Positions 41,387 through 53,296 of a stretch of 64,000 nt of DNA are shown here, one piece after another (position 1 is the stretch's first letter; the number at the start of each line of letters is the position of its first letter). Under the pieces are notes generated by a model. The model was not told the origin of the DNA. It saw only the letters and a list, made by a program, of their open reading frames with translations, and did not search any database. Source of the stretch: Sycobia sp. Sy_11 (taxonomy: Eukaryota > Arthropoda > Insecta > Hymenoptera > Epichrysomallidae); NCBI GenBank assembly GCA_018907035.1, contig JACCIC010000135.1, positions 1,171,001-1,235,000 of the forward strand, written 5' to 3'. The position numbers were made by a program, and so were the translations under genes.

Positions 41387-41388
<2 letters not shown>

Positions 41389-41426
<38 letters not shown>
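41389..41426. repeat. (TA)n microsatellite
   Basis: Pure TA run of about 37 bp. Confidence 0.95.
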
Positions 41427-41429
<3 letters not shown>

Positions 41430-41787
41430 GAAAATTATGTATTACTATATATTTCTTATTATCAAAATCTTTTTTTCATTTATATTCATTTTATTTTAGT
41501 ATATTATAAGAGTCAACTGATGTTCTGACAAAATTTCTTTTTGACTAACTATAATTTTCTACGCAGGGGTTATCTTTTCTATTTTTGCAATAAACGCGCT
41601 TTTTTATGGAATATTTTCTTTTATATGCATTGTTTGGTATCGAGATTATTTATTAAATAAATATTTAGTGTTTATTAGGTATTTTAATTAAGACATATGT
41701 TCATGAGTGAGTCAATTATTTTAAATAAACGTATACAGATAGATATGAGAAGAGATCAATAATAATACCTGTTATCAATAGTATTAC

Positions 41788-41864
41788 CTTCATTTCGTTG
41801 CTTTCTTTTTCATCCATTACAGTTGAATTATTTATTACATGCCCAATATCTTCATTTTGGATCT
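41788..41864 (-). CDS. Possible internal exon of an unknown gene
   Basis: Minus strand, between TTCTCTTAATCAG (acceptor) and AAG/GTAATA (donor), with one open frame reading IQNEDIGHVINNSTVMDEKESNEMK. Composition and splice signals resemble a real exon. No homology is recognised. mariner copy C lies just upstream and may have separated it from the rest of the gene. Confidence 0.3.
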
Positions 41865-41950
41865 CTGATTAAGAGAATATTATTTGATCTGTAAGGATAA
41901 TTCCTTGTCCTTCATTAATGAAGCTTATTATTGGTACAATTATAAGTAGG

Positions 41951-43012
41951 TGAACTTTGTTTCCGAGCTTCACGTTTAGATGGCGATATAAATAGTACGA
42001 AAAGTCAGATGTGTCGGATCTAGTACTTATTTTTTAGTTTTGACATTTACAAATAAAATTCAATTAACAGGCGCCATCATTTGTGTAAATATTATAATTT
42101 TTTGATCAGTCAAAAATAAATTGTGATAAATCGTTTTCTCGACATGCTATTGTCGAGAAAACGATACTACCTCTTGCACTATTTTGATTTGAAAAACCTC
42201 CATCATTGACAACATGTAAAGAGTGGTTTCAGCGGTTTAGAAGTGGAGATACTGAGGTTAATGATAAAGAATGTTCTGTACAACTGAAAAATTTTGAAGA
42301 TAGTGAATTGCAATATTCTTGGAAGAAAACTCAGCTCAAAAGCAGAAAGAACTCATTAATAAATGAGAAGTCATTAACAGAGTAGTTCGCAGACGTTTAC
42401 ATGTATTGGAAAATATTCATAAAGAAATGGATGAAACGATCGACACTACATCGACACCAAAACGAAACATCCATCGCCAAAAGGTATTGGTGTGCATTTG
42501 GCGAGATCAACAGGATGTGCTATACTACGAGCTGTTAAAACCGAATAAAACTATCACTGCAGAGATACAAACGCCAACTGATTGATTTGCAACAGAGATT
42601 GATTGAACATAGATTAACAATCGCAAGCAATAGGAGTAAAGCTATTCTCTTGCATGATATCGCCCGATAACATGTTGCGAAAGCCATGAAAAACATCCTG
42701 TTGGAGCTCGAATGGAAAGGATTACCGCCAGACATAGCGCCTTCTGATTACCAGCTTTTCAGATCGACGCAGCACGATCTCGTTGATATGCGCTTCCGAC
42801 ATGTTCAAAGAAGTGCGAAAATTAGTGGATCATTGGATCGCATCGAAACCGCAATCGTTCTTTCCCCACGGTATCGCCATATCACCAGAAAGATGAGAAA
42901 AAGTAGTATAAAATGACGAAAAATATTTTGATTAAGCTAACGTGTATCCATTTTCCATCATAAATGTCCGTTTTCCGTTAAAAAAGGTTGGATATTAAGT
43001 GAGTCTCCTAAT
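41951..43012 (+). pseudogene. Degenerate mariner, copy C of second family
   Basis: The left end TAGGTGAACTTTGTTTCCGAG is near 41951 and the right end (AAGGTTGGATATTAAGTGAGTCTCC) near 43012. Transposase pieces on the plus strand are TCKEWFQRFRSGDTEV (about 42220), LLKPNKT (about 42535) and LLELEWKGLPPDIAPSDYQLFRSTQHD (42700-42780). Multiple stops and a deletion around the first catalytic motif make it inactive. Same family as 17469-18530 and 18705-19015. Confidence 0.8.
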
Positions 43013-43205
43013 ATTTCTTTCCTTGAAATGATAGTTAATACATTTGCTTGAATTTCAATATTGCTTATTGGATCAATTGATTCATATGAATTACATTCAT
43101 CATTTTTAATACCTACTAAATAAACAATAAAGAAATCTCACATCTTTCTAAATTTATCGTTGAATATTAATAATTTAATAAAAATAAAACAATAATATCT
43201 TTTTA
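43013..43205 (+). repeat. Segment shared with 18520-18704
   Basis: Inverted match to 18520-18704, adjoining the 3' end of mariner copy C just as that segment adjoins copy B. Confidence 0.7.
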
Positions 43206-43440
43206 ATTAAATCAAGGAGGGCGGCCGCGCTCCGGTGGCAAGTATAGATACTATAACTTTCGGACGACAGTCTATTATACATTCATATTGGGATTCGAGA
43301 TTTGCAAGTAATTAGTGCGTCAATATTAAACCATGATATTACTTCTAATTATGCTTAAAAGGAAGCTAGTCCATTATACTACAAATCAAAAAAAGTTTTA
43401 TTTAAAAAACTTTTATTATACTAAAGTTATTAGGCAGTAA
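43206..43440. other. Intergenic DNA
   Basis: A short GC-rich patch (GGCGGCCGCGCTCCGG) is followed by AT-rich DNA. No gene is seen. Confidence 0.5.
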
Positions 43441-43570
43441 ATTTTTTTTTTAATTTTTTTATTTATTATGACAACAAGACATTATGATCTATAGCTGAGT
43501 TACATTATTTTATTACAAACATTATAGTATTGTACTAATAAATACAGCTACATATAGTATGTACATATAG
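43441..43570 (-). repeat. Possible LINE 3' end fragment
   Basis: On the minus strand it ends GTCATAATAAATAAAAAAATT and an A run, resembling the tail of the LINE at 25786. No coding part remains. Confidence 0.3.
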
Positions 43571-43573
43571 TAA

Positions 43574-43576
<3 letters not shown>

Positions 43577-43612
<36 letters not shown>
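43577..43612. repeat. (TA)n microsatellite
   Basis: TA run directly abutting the TIR element start at 43613. Confidence 0.95.
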
Positions 43613-43614
<2 letters not shown>

Positions 43615-43929
43615 GATGTTCCAAAATTCATTAGATAGATTACCATGACAGTGTAGATTGGGGGTATGTAAATACAATAATAAAATTAACTTCAAGTAGT
43701 TTGTTATTAGTTTTCGAGTTTTTAACTAAAGCTTAGTAGACAATCAAAAACGCAGAACTAGGATTTTCGACCGAGAGACTGGAACTACAAAATGAAGACG
43801 TTGGCTCTCGCGGACTTCGAAAGAAATGGGCAGAAAAGAGCACTGATTGTTTTTTTTTTTTTGATAGCCGGATAGCTTGTCGTGGTGCTGTCATAGGACT
43901 GCCTTTTCGCAGTAATGGGAGAGACCATG

Positions 43930-43975
<46 letters not shown>

Positions 43976-44170
43976 AACACCTTTTTATTGTACATTTGTT
44001 TGTATGCTCGCTGTGCTGGGTGTATTTATTGTCTTAGGCAGACCTTGACGTATAATTTGATATACGGAACATGATTCCCAATATCGGATATCCAGAGCGC
44101 GAACACATGATTTACATGTTTAAATATTGTTATACAAACCGAACCCAAGTTTATTACCGAAACCAAACCG
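43613..44170 (+). mobile_element. TIR element copy 2, right-truncated
   Basis: It follows copy 1 (16031 onward) from CGGATGTTCCAAAATTCATT through the inner (GA)n at about 43930-43972 to about 44170, where similarity stops. The right inverted repeat is absent. Like copy 1 it begins at the last base of a (TA)n tract. Confidence 0.75.
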
Positions 44171-44419
44171 ATGTTGGAATAAAGGACGTTTGCGCGACGT
44201 ACTTCGTGAAATGACTGCTCTTGTAAGTATGCGTATATGTGAAAGCGTGCCGCTCGACAGCGCTACGTAGCCTGGTACCGGGTCAGTTCGATATAAAGAC
44301 TTGTATAGTACAGATGTATTTAATACAGGTCCGTCAATTTAATGTATATATTATACTCTGCTATTTTATTCTTGACAATGTCAAACAGGTTATTGAGCGC
44401 AGCACGCGTCGACTGCTGA

Positions 44420-44430
44420 ATATATATATA

Positions 44431-44491
<61 letters not shown>
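44420..44491. repeat. (TA)n microsatellite
   Basis: TA run of about 70 bp, immediately followed by a mariner end. Confidence 0.95.
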
Positions 44492-44492
44492 T

Positions 44493-44720
44493 AGTGTGGT
44501 TTGATAAGTCCGTGACTTTTAAATGAAAAAACGATTTATTTAAACAATTTTTTTTATTTTTCAATGTAGTCTCCTCCCAACTCGATACATTTATTCCAGC
44601 GGTATTCAATCTTTTTTAAGCCTTCCAAAAAGTAACTTTTATCGAAATCCTCAAAATAATCATTTGTGGAAGTCATAATCTCTTCAGTCGATGAAAATCT
44701 TCAGTCGGTGAAAATTTAGA
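44493..44720 (-). pseudogene. mariner-like 3' fragment (third family)
   Basis: The terminal repeat AGTGTGGTTTGATAAGTCCG is followed on the minus strand by the C-terminal words YFEDFDKSYFLEGLKKIEYR and WNKCIELGGDYIEK, typical of the end of mariner-type transposases. The remainder is lost. Confidence 0.7.
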
Positions 44721-44869
44721 AAATTCATTAGTAGGCTGGTTTGGATTTTTTCTATGATGTTTTCTCGTAAACACATTGTAACATGTGTAAAGCATACCCT
44801 GTAGTTTGTCCCAACCGATAGAGGTGCCAAAACTACCCCTAGCGAGGTGGTGATTTTTTTAACGAACGT

Positions 44870-46120
44870 TCTGGAAGACTAAAATATTCCACAAATTTGT
44901 TTACAATGTGCAAGAAATTTATTAGCAATATCTATATTTTACATATCTAAAACACTTTCCTTCTGCTAGACCCAGAGCTAACGACGTGGACGTAGAAAGT
45001 GATGTAGCTCCATTTTTTTTATTTTAAAATTTTTTTTATATGTTTTTTATTTTTTTTTATTTTTTATTTTTATTTTTAGTTTTATATAATTTTAGTCTAG
45101 AATATTTCTTTTGAATTAAATTCTTCAAAACAAGATTCAATACAAATAGCAACATCACAAGTTGAACATATAAAAAACTCTGAGATCTGTTTTGTTTCAG
45201 AGAACATAAATAACATCTTCTTCTTTTATCGATTTTTTTTTGGAAAATGCCGACCTACTACTATACTTAATCGAGAAGGAGTTACAACATTTCGGGCTTC
45301 TTCATGTACATCAAGATTCAGTAATTCTCTTATAACTCGTATACGAAAAGTTGGAAATGATATTTTGCCATTTTTTATTTTATAGAGAGCATGAGCGTTG
45401 CATAAAGCTAAATTGATCAATTGTAAAAATAATTTTTTATACCATTTCATAGATTTCCTCATTGTTTCAGTCAAAGCGAATTGCTTATCGATAAGATCTA
45501 TGCCACCCATATGTTTATTGTAGTCAATAACACAAGTTGGTTTGATTTTTTCATCCCCTGTAAGATAATGACTTTTACCTGTTGAAGCAAATTCAAGCTC
45601 ATGGATACTTGTGATTATGTGGACATCCTTTTTATCTTTCCACTTTATCGCAAGCCAGGTCTCAGTATGGGCAACTTGTACTTCATTTTTTTCTAACTTT
45701 TCGTTTAGAACAGGCATTCCTTTTCTATTTGACTTTACTGTACCGCATACTCCTGTATCACGATCGTGCAAAAAATTCAGCTAACTGATGAGATGAATAC
45801 CAATTATCTATCCACATCACGTGACCTTTGAAAAACAAGGGTTGCAAAAAATGAGCAACAATATCTCCTGTTATACCCAAGCCCAGCTTATCATAATCCG
45901 TATCTGCTCCAGTATAAATAACAAAATCTATGATATATCCAGATTGACAGTGAACTATTTCAAACAGTTTTATACCGAAACAGTGCCTTTTCATCGGTAA
46001 ATATTGTTTGAATTTGAGTCTTCCTTTCCACAGCATCAAACTCTCATCAATGCACAAATTTTTTCCAGGATTTAAACTTTTTCTAAACATATCTTTCAGA
46101 TAATCTGCAACGTCTACGTA
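44870..46120 (-). pseudogene. piggyBac-like transposase, truncated and shifted
   Basis: From about 46120 the minus strand encodes DMFRKSLNPG, LCIDESLMLWKGRL, KRHCFGIKLFE, VMWIDNWYSS (about 45810), then, after a break near 45765, DRDTGVCGTVKSNRKGMP, a CVIDYNKHMGGIDLIDKQ motif (about 45520) and a Cys-rich tail (RCYLC near 45210, then ICSTCDVAICIESCF in another frame). These are the DDE_Tnp_1_7 core and the C-terminal zinc finger of piggyBac transposases, which insert at TTAA. Catalytic Asp residues of the visible motifs are kept. The N-terminus is missing and no TTAA-flanked ends were identified. Confidence 0.85.
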
Positions 46121-46974
46121 CGTCGAGAGTGGGAGTCGCGCAATAGCTCAGCGGTATATGTGATTGCAGGAATAGATGTATATAGGTGTCTGTGATCGCG
46201 GCGCTGCGGAAATAAATTCGTTATTACGAGATTTCGTATTCTTTTTTTCGTAGGTTCTTATCCTTAATATTCCATTGTTTCAGTGTTTTGTCATGTTCTT
46301 TCTTTTTTCTCTTGTAGAATGGCGGAGCCCCCCCCCCCCAAGTGAGATCACGGAGGTGAGTAGGTAAGAGGCTTTATTAATAAATTTTCTGTTTGTGCGT
46401 GCGAAGTGATAGTGTGTATCGAGCTAAGCATTTTCTTGCATCACAATATATATATATATTGACTGTATCAGGCTTCATAATTCTTCATTTGATTTTTTAC
46501 GGTATTGAATATTTTTCTCATCACCACCTATTTAAAAAATTAGAAATTAAAATTCTCACTTTTTTATCTACAGAATTGACAACTTGCATTATAATCGTAA
46601 TAAAATCGTAGATTTCGATTACTCACTCAATTCCATGAATAGAAAGATAAAGCAAAGGTCATTCGATTAATTATTCAATTCTACATTCGGGCTGACCTAA
46701 TATTTGTTGTTATTTGGTGTTACTACAAAGTGGCAATTTCTATAGTACAGATGACAGTTAGATACAAATTTTCTTATTTTGTTGAACTAACTTTGAAAAA
46801 TATTATGAAAGCAGTAAGATTCATTCCAGTTGTAGAATTTATAAAAGTTTAGATAAAATTTGTTTCAACATTATAAAATGTTAAATGAGGACGCAAAACG
46901 AAATCTACGATTTAAACATATTTATTTCCGTTTTAATAGTTCATCGTGGTGCTGGGATCGCAGTATGGAGCACG
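46121..46974. other. Intergenic DNA
   Basis: A fragment near 46135-46175 resembles a tRNA A box (ATAGCTCAGCGGTA) without a B box. A poly(C) run occurs at about 46330. No gene could be supported. Confidence 0.45.
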
Positions 46975-47450
46975 TTTAACTATTCCCTCTCTCGACGCTC
47001 ACTGCATCCCCTCACTCTCTTTTCTTCAAATACATACATTTGAACAAGCAACCTCACAAGGTGTCGTCGCCCTGTGGCAAATTCTGGCCCAAAGTCCTCT
47101 CGTGTAATTTGACACAATTTTAGCCGAATGGTAGTTCAGATTTGTCCAGTAGACGTCGCTGTCTTAGAAATTCCTCGATGGTTCTGCGTGCAACAAGGAG
47201 AGAGAGAGCAAGAGAGAGAGAGAGAGAGAGAGAGAGAAAACAAATGCCAAAGCGAGAAAGGGGAAGAAAAGAAGCAAAAGTAGGAGCGCAGAGATTTAAC
47301 TTTCCCGTCTCTCCGAGCTCACTGCATACTTCCGCTCTCTTTTCTTCAAATTATGCATTTGAACTAGCAACCTCATAGGGTACCGCCGCATTACGGCCAA
47401 TTCTGTCCCGAAGTCCTGCCGTGTAATTTGACAGGATTTTAGCGGAGTTT
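46975..47450 (+). repeat. Imperfect tandem duplication, two copies
   Basis: Segments at about 46975-47140 and 47304-47445 share CTCACTGCAT, CTCTCTTTTCTTCAAAT, ATTTGAAC, AGCAACCTCA and GTGTAATTTGACA in the same order. A (GA)n run at about 47198-47236 lies between them. Confidence 0.65.
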
Positions 47451-47504
47451 CCACTCCTTCTCTCTACCCTCCATAGTCGGCGTGCTCATATATTTTACGA
47501 TTAT

Positions 47505-47690
47505 ATACCACCAGATGCCACCAGAGATAATAAGGGGATATCGCCGATGCCCATGTTAGACATTGCAGTAAAATTTTGATACTCAGCGCTACGGCGGTGA
47601 ACGTCGGTACTTCGTTCGTGCGATATTTCAGATGTTGGTTTTCGAGCTGGTGCGATCGAGGAAGAGACGGCATTCAGTAGGGGGCGCCGA
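47505..47690 (+). repeat. Dispersed repeat (inverted copy at 49735-49940)
   Basis: Shares AGAGATAATAAGGGGA, ATCGCCGA, CGTGCGATATT, CAGATGTT and TTCGAGCT in order with the reverse complement of 49735-49940. Open frames here are not conserved between copies. Confidence 0.65.
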
Positions 47691-47945
47691 AACAATAGAT
47701 GCAATAAAAGAGATTAAATGGTGTCGAAATTCTTCAAGTGCGTATAGATTTTCTTGTCTGCGTGTGTAAGTGTGTATGTATTTTTATACACATACATATT
47801 TTCATAAAATTTTAAATTCGCTGCATGGCGATGATCGAGGCTACGAAAAGGTATACCGTATGGGTATACGAAATTAAAGAATTTCTTCGTCAACATCAAT
47901 GAATCCCATTTACTATACCCCGCTGTCAAATTTTTAAGAAAATAA

Positions 47946-47948
<3 letters not shown>

Positions 47949-47987
<39 letters not shown>
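47949..47987. repeat. (TA)n microsatellite
   Basis: Pure TA run of about 38 bp. Confidence 0.95.
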
Positions 47988-48010
47988 TGAAAAAAATCAT
48001 TTCTAATATC

Positions 48011-48179
48011 AAGCTTATTTTTTCTCAACAGCAGAACACAAATATTGGAAATTAAATGAATATTTATTTTCCTGATTTTAAATTTGAAATTATTGGTTCA
48101 AGATAATATTTCCTTTAGATAAGAAAATATTCATTTAATTTCCAATATTTGTGTTCTGCTGTTGAGAAAATATAAGCTT
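48011..48179. repeat. Hairpin MITE, 169 bp
   Basis: Arms 48011-48066 and 48124-48179 are almost perfect reverse complements (CAGCAGAACACAAATATTGG and its complement) around a 57-bp spacer. A second, weaker inverted pair (TTATGCGATTACTTGGTTAA) follows at about 48200-48300. Confidence 0.8.
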
Positions 48180-48560
48180 TATTTTAGTAACTACTTACTT
48201 GGTTAAAGTTTATGCGATTACTTGGTTAAAGAAAATATTTACTTAATACAGAACAATCGCATAAATTTCTTGAATCAAGTAATATTTACTTTATATTAGA
48301 ATTTTTGTAGTATATAATTTTAATGAATTATTTCGAAAAATCTATTTCTAAAACTGAGAATATTTTTATTTAATTAATTCGATAATATTGTTCTTTTGAT
48401 AGTATTAGAAAAATCTTTGACCACAGATTTGATCAATCTATAATTTAAGTATTTTGATCATTTGCAATTCTAGCTATTAGATTTTCTGAATTCGATGCAT
48501 TACTTTTTTGTTGTAACGTAATAATCTTCTGATTCAAAATTTTGTTTTCTTAGATTAGCA

Positions 48561-48591
<31 letters not shown>

Positions 48592-49340
48592 GCGTAATTC
48601 TGTTCTATTTATACTGTATAAAAACAATTAAATACTAATTTCTAGAAAATATTAATTTGATTCTGTAAAGTCTTTTTTAGAGAATCAAAAGTATTGAATT
48701 TAGATATATGATTACTAAATTTAAGAAACGTTTACTAGAAAATGAAAATGCTTATTTTCAGATTATGATGAGCTAAATTTAAGTAATTAGAACATTATAA
48801 TTAAATAAATAGTTACTTGACTGGGTTTTCCTTGTTAAGAAAATCTATTCTCTTGGTTTAAGAAAATCATGTTTTAATTCTTAGAAATTTTTCCTGAATG
48901 TAAGTTAATATTTCGATCGCCTTCAAATTTTGAATACGTATTCTATACGGTCAGGATCAGATGGTAGGATATTTTTTACTGCAAATTTCACAAAAAAAAA
49001 AAAAATAAAATGATGTCAAAATTTGTTGCATGTATATCGTTAAACTGCCTGCTAGACCTCGTACAACATGCGTGCAGATGGGCAGGTAATAAACAGTGAG
49101 AGCAGGTGAGAGAAAGAGACGAAACAGTATAGAGGAAACTCGTGGGTACATGCAGGTACATGATATTTCAACACCCACTACATCGAGTAATTCATGTTAA
49201 TCCCCTTGAATGATTGTTTTCTTCCCCCCTCTCACTCTCTCATTCTCTCTCTCTACCTCTCTCTCTCTCTCTCTTTCTCTGTCTTCTCCATACAAGATAG
49301 TTATGTGTCAAATATGACTATATAGGATTCTGATATGATA
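48180..49340. other. AT-rich intergenic DNA
   Basis: (TA)n at about 48563-48591 and a CT-rich tract near 49220-49275. No gene could be supported. Confidence 0.5.
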
Positions 49341-49480
49341 CTCCAAAAATATAAAAAACAATCAAATAATTTTTGGCAAAGTTTATAATCTATAATTAGC
49401 AGCTTTTTCGAGATCTATTGCATTCGTAAACATAAATCAATTGTTGACAATGGCCATGAATTTTGTCTCAATGTTAAGTT
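49341..49480 (+). repeat. Dispersed repeat fragment, related to 9191-9293
   Basis: Shares ATCAAATAATTTTTGG, TCAATTGYTGACAATGG and intervening order with 9191-9293. Confidence 0.5.
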
Positions 49481-49734
49481 AATTTTTTTAAAGCTTACAT
49501 ATTATATAGACTAATTGAAAAATTTGGTAGCTCTTTGCTATAAGAGATTTTCTCAGCTTTGATGTTTGCCAGTTTTCTTTAAATTTGCCGTAGGTTTCAA
49601 ACTTCGAGCTGCTTGCTAGCTGCTGCGAGAATATATATATATATATATATACATGTAGCAATAAAATTTCTTTTTGGTCAGTATAAGCTACCCATCTTTT
49701 ATTGCACCCCCGCTGCCAGCCTATTATCTTGACA

Positions 49735-49940
49735 AGCTTTTCGTCTGCACGCGCCGAAGACAGTCGTTTTCCCCCTCGATCGTACCATCGCACGAGCTCG
49801 AAAAACATCTGGAATATCGCACGAAACGGCCAGTACCTCGCTTTGGCCGCCAGAGGCCCTCGTTTTCAGTCGAAAATTTTTACTTCAGTCTGGCCCATAA
49901 GCGTCGGCGATCTCCCCTTATTATCTCTGATGCCACGTAA
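49735..49940 (-). repeat. Dispersed repeat, inverted copy of 47505-47690
   Basis: Reverse-complement counterpart of 47505-47690. The pair encloses 2 kb of AT-rich DNA. It ends about 250 bases before the TMEM214 start codon and so could overlap that gene's promoter. Confidence 0.65.
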
Positions 49941-50194
49941 ATCCGTCATTCGCTTATAGGAAAACATATTTCCTGTAGCTCGCTGTCTGGCTGATGTGGG
50001 CTGTGTAGTACGAAGTATTATATGTGAAGTCTTGGAGTATGAATAACGTATAGATTATAAGTGCGATTTAAAGTGTCGGCATAACCTATATATTTGGATT
50101 TTTTAGTTCTGACGCTTCCTTTATCTTATTTTAGATTATCCAGTAAAACAAAAATCATTTTTTCATTATTCTTCACAACGTATTTTCTTTTACC

Positions 50195-52031
50195 ATGTAT
50201 ACCGGCGGCTGGGAAGTTGTTGGAAAAAATAAAAAAGATAAAACTATTACCAAAAATAGTAAGTTTAGCAAAGCTGAAAAAAAAAAATTTATAGAAAATG
50301 CGCCCAAAGTTGAAGATTTTTGTAAGTTTTGTAAAGAATTTTAGAACTAATTTTATATTCAATTTTAAGCATATGTTATCTAATTATGAATTTAGTTACT
50401 GCTCTTAAATAATATTAATACTATGATGTATTTAAAAAGTAGTTACATCATTTTTTTCTATATACATATTATATATTATATTTATTATAAAGAAATATCA
50501 AAATATGTAATAGTACATCGGATATATATTATTAATCAATTTAATAATCTAATTTTTAATAGTACCATTAGATCAAGTTAAGTCTTTATACGATAATTTG
50601 GATGGTAATAAAGAAAATAAAAAGCCTGCAAAAGAAAAAGAAAATAAAACTAAAGAGAATGAAGAGAAAAAAAAACAACAAAAATCACAGCAAAATGAAA
50701 AAAAGAAGGAATCTCTCAAGGAAAAGTTACCAAAGTCAATTGAAGAAGCATTAAATTTAGTTAGTTCATTTTTAACTACCTCTAAATTTCATTTTACTGA
50801 CAAATTTTTTTTATTTGTAGATTAATATTGCTGAGATTCAAAGTCTGATATTAACGAACCAGTCTCATTTTCCAGATGCACCTTTAGTCTGGTTAAAAAA
50901 TCTTGTGAGTTTTTTTAATGCAAAGATTTCTGTAGAAAAAGATGATTCTGTATTTAGCGAACGATCTGCTGGGTATCCATTAAATATTGTACCAAAGAAT
51001 TTATGTCTTCTTTTGGAAAAAGCAATTGAGAGTGCTGGTGCTCCAAATGTTCGACTTTTTTTTGAATTTATTCTTACAGCTATGGCGATGGAAATGGCAA
51101 AGGGGGTGCCTGTTGTGGGATATAAAATATTTGTTCAGATTTTAGCTAAATATGATCCTAAACTCACTATTAGTAACATACCAAAACTTATTAATATGAG
51201 AAATTCTTATCAAAATAGAAAGTCAATAGGCTTGTCATTATTATGGTCATTCAATCAAGGTGGAAGAGAAAATTTGATGATAGGTTTAAAAGTTTGGCAT
51301 GAAGTAATGGCTTTAATGCTTGAATCAAAAAATTATTCTACCTATATAATGCGAATATTAAATGAACTTCTTACATGTCACAGTGAAGATGAGAGTCTTA
51401 ATTGTGAGATTTACTTAAACATTTTTGATGACTTATTCTCTGGAAAGTTCAATATTTCCCAAACAATGATAGATGAAGAAGTCTCAATTTTCCAAAAATT
51501 AACGGTTTGTAACACAATTTTAAATAGTTTATTAAATATTTTAATCTTTTTTTTATATAAACTAAAGAAAAACAAATTTTATTGTTAGATTTTACTGTTT
51601 CAAAATAAAAATATAAATTATAAAAAACTTTTTGAAAATATACTTTCTAAAGTAACAACGAAAATGCCTGAAAATTTAAGAAATGAAGTCTTAACTGCTC
51701 TTGTAGGCTGCCTTAGATCTGATGACCGCTGTTTTGCTGTATGGAAATCACTTTATTTAAAGCATTTATATGTTTCTAGTATGCTTTTGTCATATATTGG
51801 TTGGTGTCTGAAATTTATTTGGTTTATAAATATATAAATAAGAATCAATCTTTATTAATAAATATTTATCAAATTTTGTAAACAGATTCTAATTGGTATA
51901 AACTACAATCATCTCTAAATACAACATTTTTGTTAGATATCTTATTAACTTTCCAACTATTACATGAAAAGTCAAAAAAGGGTAAGGGCAAAGATGACAA
52001 ATATCTTGATATTTGCAGTAATGTCTGTAAG
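50195..52031 (+). CDS. Tmem214: TMEM214 homologue, five exons, 3' part not seen
   Basis: Exons 50195-50321, 50563-50759, 50821-51504, 51589-51799 and 51886-52031 join in phase with GT/AG sites and encode about 455 residues. The start MYTGGWEVVGKNKKDK matches the GxWEVV beginning of TMEM214. A SLYDNLD motif, a Lys/Glu-rich linker, SIEEALNL, LVWLKNLVSFFNAKI, and the helical repeat region with LLWSFNQGG and GLKVWHEVMALML follow. TMEM214 is an ER membrane protein; in mammals it is reported to anchor procaspase-4 during ER stress. The C-terminal membrane part should follow the last donor (AAG/GTAAGC at 52032) but no further exon is recognisable before the window ends. The visible coding part has no stop or shift, so the gene may be live with a transposon-filled intron, or it may be truncated. 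Confidence 0.88.
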
Positions 52032-52450
52032 GTAAGCTATGACTTATGAAATATAGTTGAATAATTCATAAATTCTATAGTTCAGCACTTTGCCATTAGT
52101 GATAGTTTAAAATTGTTATATTGTTAACTCAAATTATTATTATATTATCAAATCAAAACAATTTAAATAATATTTTGCCAAAAAATGGAATACTCTATAA
52201 AAAGATTTTATAGGACAGAAAAAAATTTTAAATTAGTAAAGAAATGGGACCTTTTTCAGATTAAAAAAAATATCCAATTCCAAAAATTTAAGATGATTCC
52301 AAAAATCCTGCAAACATATTTTTTGTATAATTTTACTCAGTTTTTGATTTATTGCATTTTTTTTAAAGATAATCTTTTCTAAGTAAAAATTATTTTTCCC
52401 GCACTCGGGGCTCAAAATACGATTTTCTACAGCTGTGTAGAGGAAGCAAA
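52032..52450. other. AT-rich DNA after TMEM214 exon 5
   Basis: Starts with a consensus splice donor. No convincing exon follows; a 65-codon frame at 52185-52382 has no recognisable similarity. Confidence 0.5.
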
Positions 52451-52560
52451 ATACTACTTTTCCTCCCTAGGGAGGAAAAGTGTTTATGGCCGATTCCCGA
52501 CCAATCAGAAAGCAGAATTTTACTTTTCCTCCCTTGGGAGGAAAAGAGAATGAACGGAAC
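52450..52560. repeat. Pair of GGAGGAAAAG palindromes
   Basis: ACTTTTCCTCCC followed by its exact complement forms a 26-bp perfect palindrome at 52457-52482. A second, nearly perfect one lies about 60 bases on (about 52520-52546). Probably part of an unidentified repeat that extends to about 52670. Confidence 0.75.
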
Positions 52561-52910
52561 CGTGTAGTCCGGTAGAATTCTCAGTTTTCCGTGCCTGCGT
52601 AACATCTGGCATTTACGATGTTTAGACTTACAAGTATATGCATCAGTCGACCGCGGGTTCGACATTTTTTTTGCACTTTGAGTTAGGTATTCAAGATTTT
52701 AAAATGAAATAAGATTTTTATTCTATCTAAAATTTATTATAAAAATTTTTATGTTTTTTAAGTATTAAAAATTATTGATATCCTTTTTTTAATTAGTTTT
52801 AATTTAAAATTCTATTTATTATGCTATTAAATATTTAAAAATTTTAATTTGAGCGTAGATTATTAACAAACTTATAATCTTAAATTGATTAGTCTTATTT
52901 ATTTATAGAA

Positions 52911-52970
52911 AAGGGGGGGCTCCGCCCCCCAACCCCCGGCGGGGGTTTCGCCCCCTGCACCCCTACCACC
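52911..52970. repeat. GC-rich double hairpin in AT-rich DNA
   Basis: GGGGGGCTCCGCCCCCC is followed by a second inverted pair, CGGGGGTTTCGCCCCC. G+C exceeds 75 percent inside DNA near 25 percent. The origin is not recognised. Confidence 0.75.
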
Positions 52971-53296
52971 CAATCCTACATCTCTTTTTAACATACTTTA
53001 TTAATTTCCAAATAAGAGGAAATTATTTAATTTAATTTTATTCAATTCAAGTAAATTGGACCTATAATCTTAAGAGAAAACCGATAATATTATATTTGTT
53101 GAAACCCAACGAATTACATTTTATGTTAGGGCAACTTATTTCAGAGCGAGTATCTATCTATATTTGGACCTTTAGATTTTATACCTGCTTGCTCTATCTA
53201 AGCATGGCTAACACATGGAGGGGAGGGGTTTGACATTCTTTAATTCTGTGAGTTTGCCGTTCAATTTTTTGTGCATTTCTTTGAGACAGAAAAAGC

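Noticed and set aside
46135..46175. tRNA gene
   Set aside because: It has an A-box-like segment only; there is no B box or pairing arms.
50094..50294. 66-codon hydrophobic protein at the TMEM214 start
   Set aside because: It is another frame over exon 1 and the upstream region; the TMEM214 frame has family similarity and splice sites.
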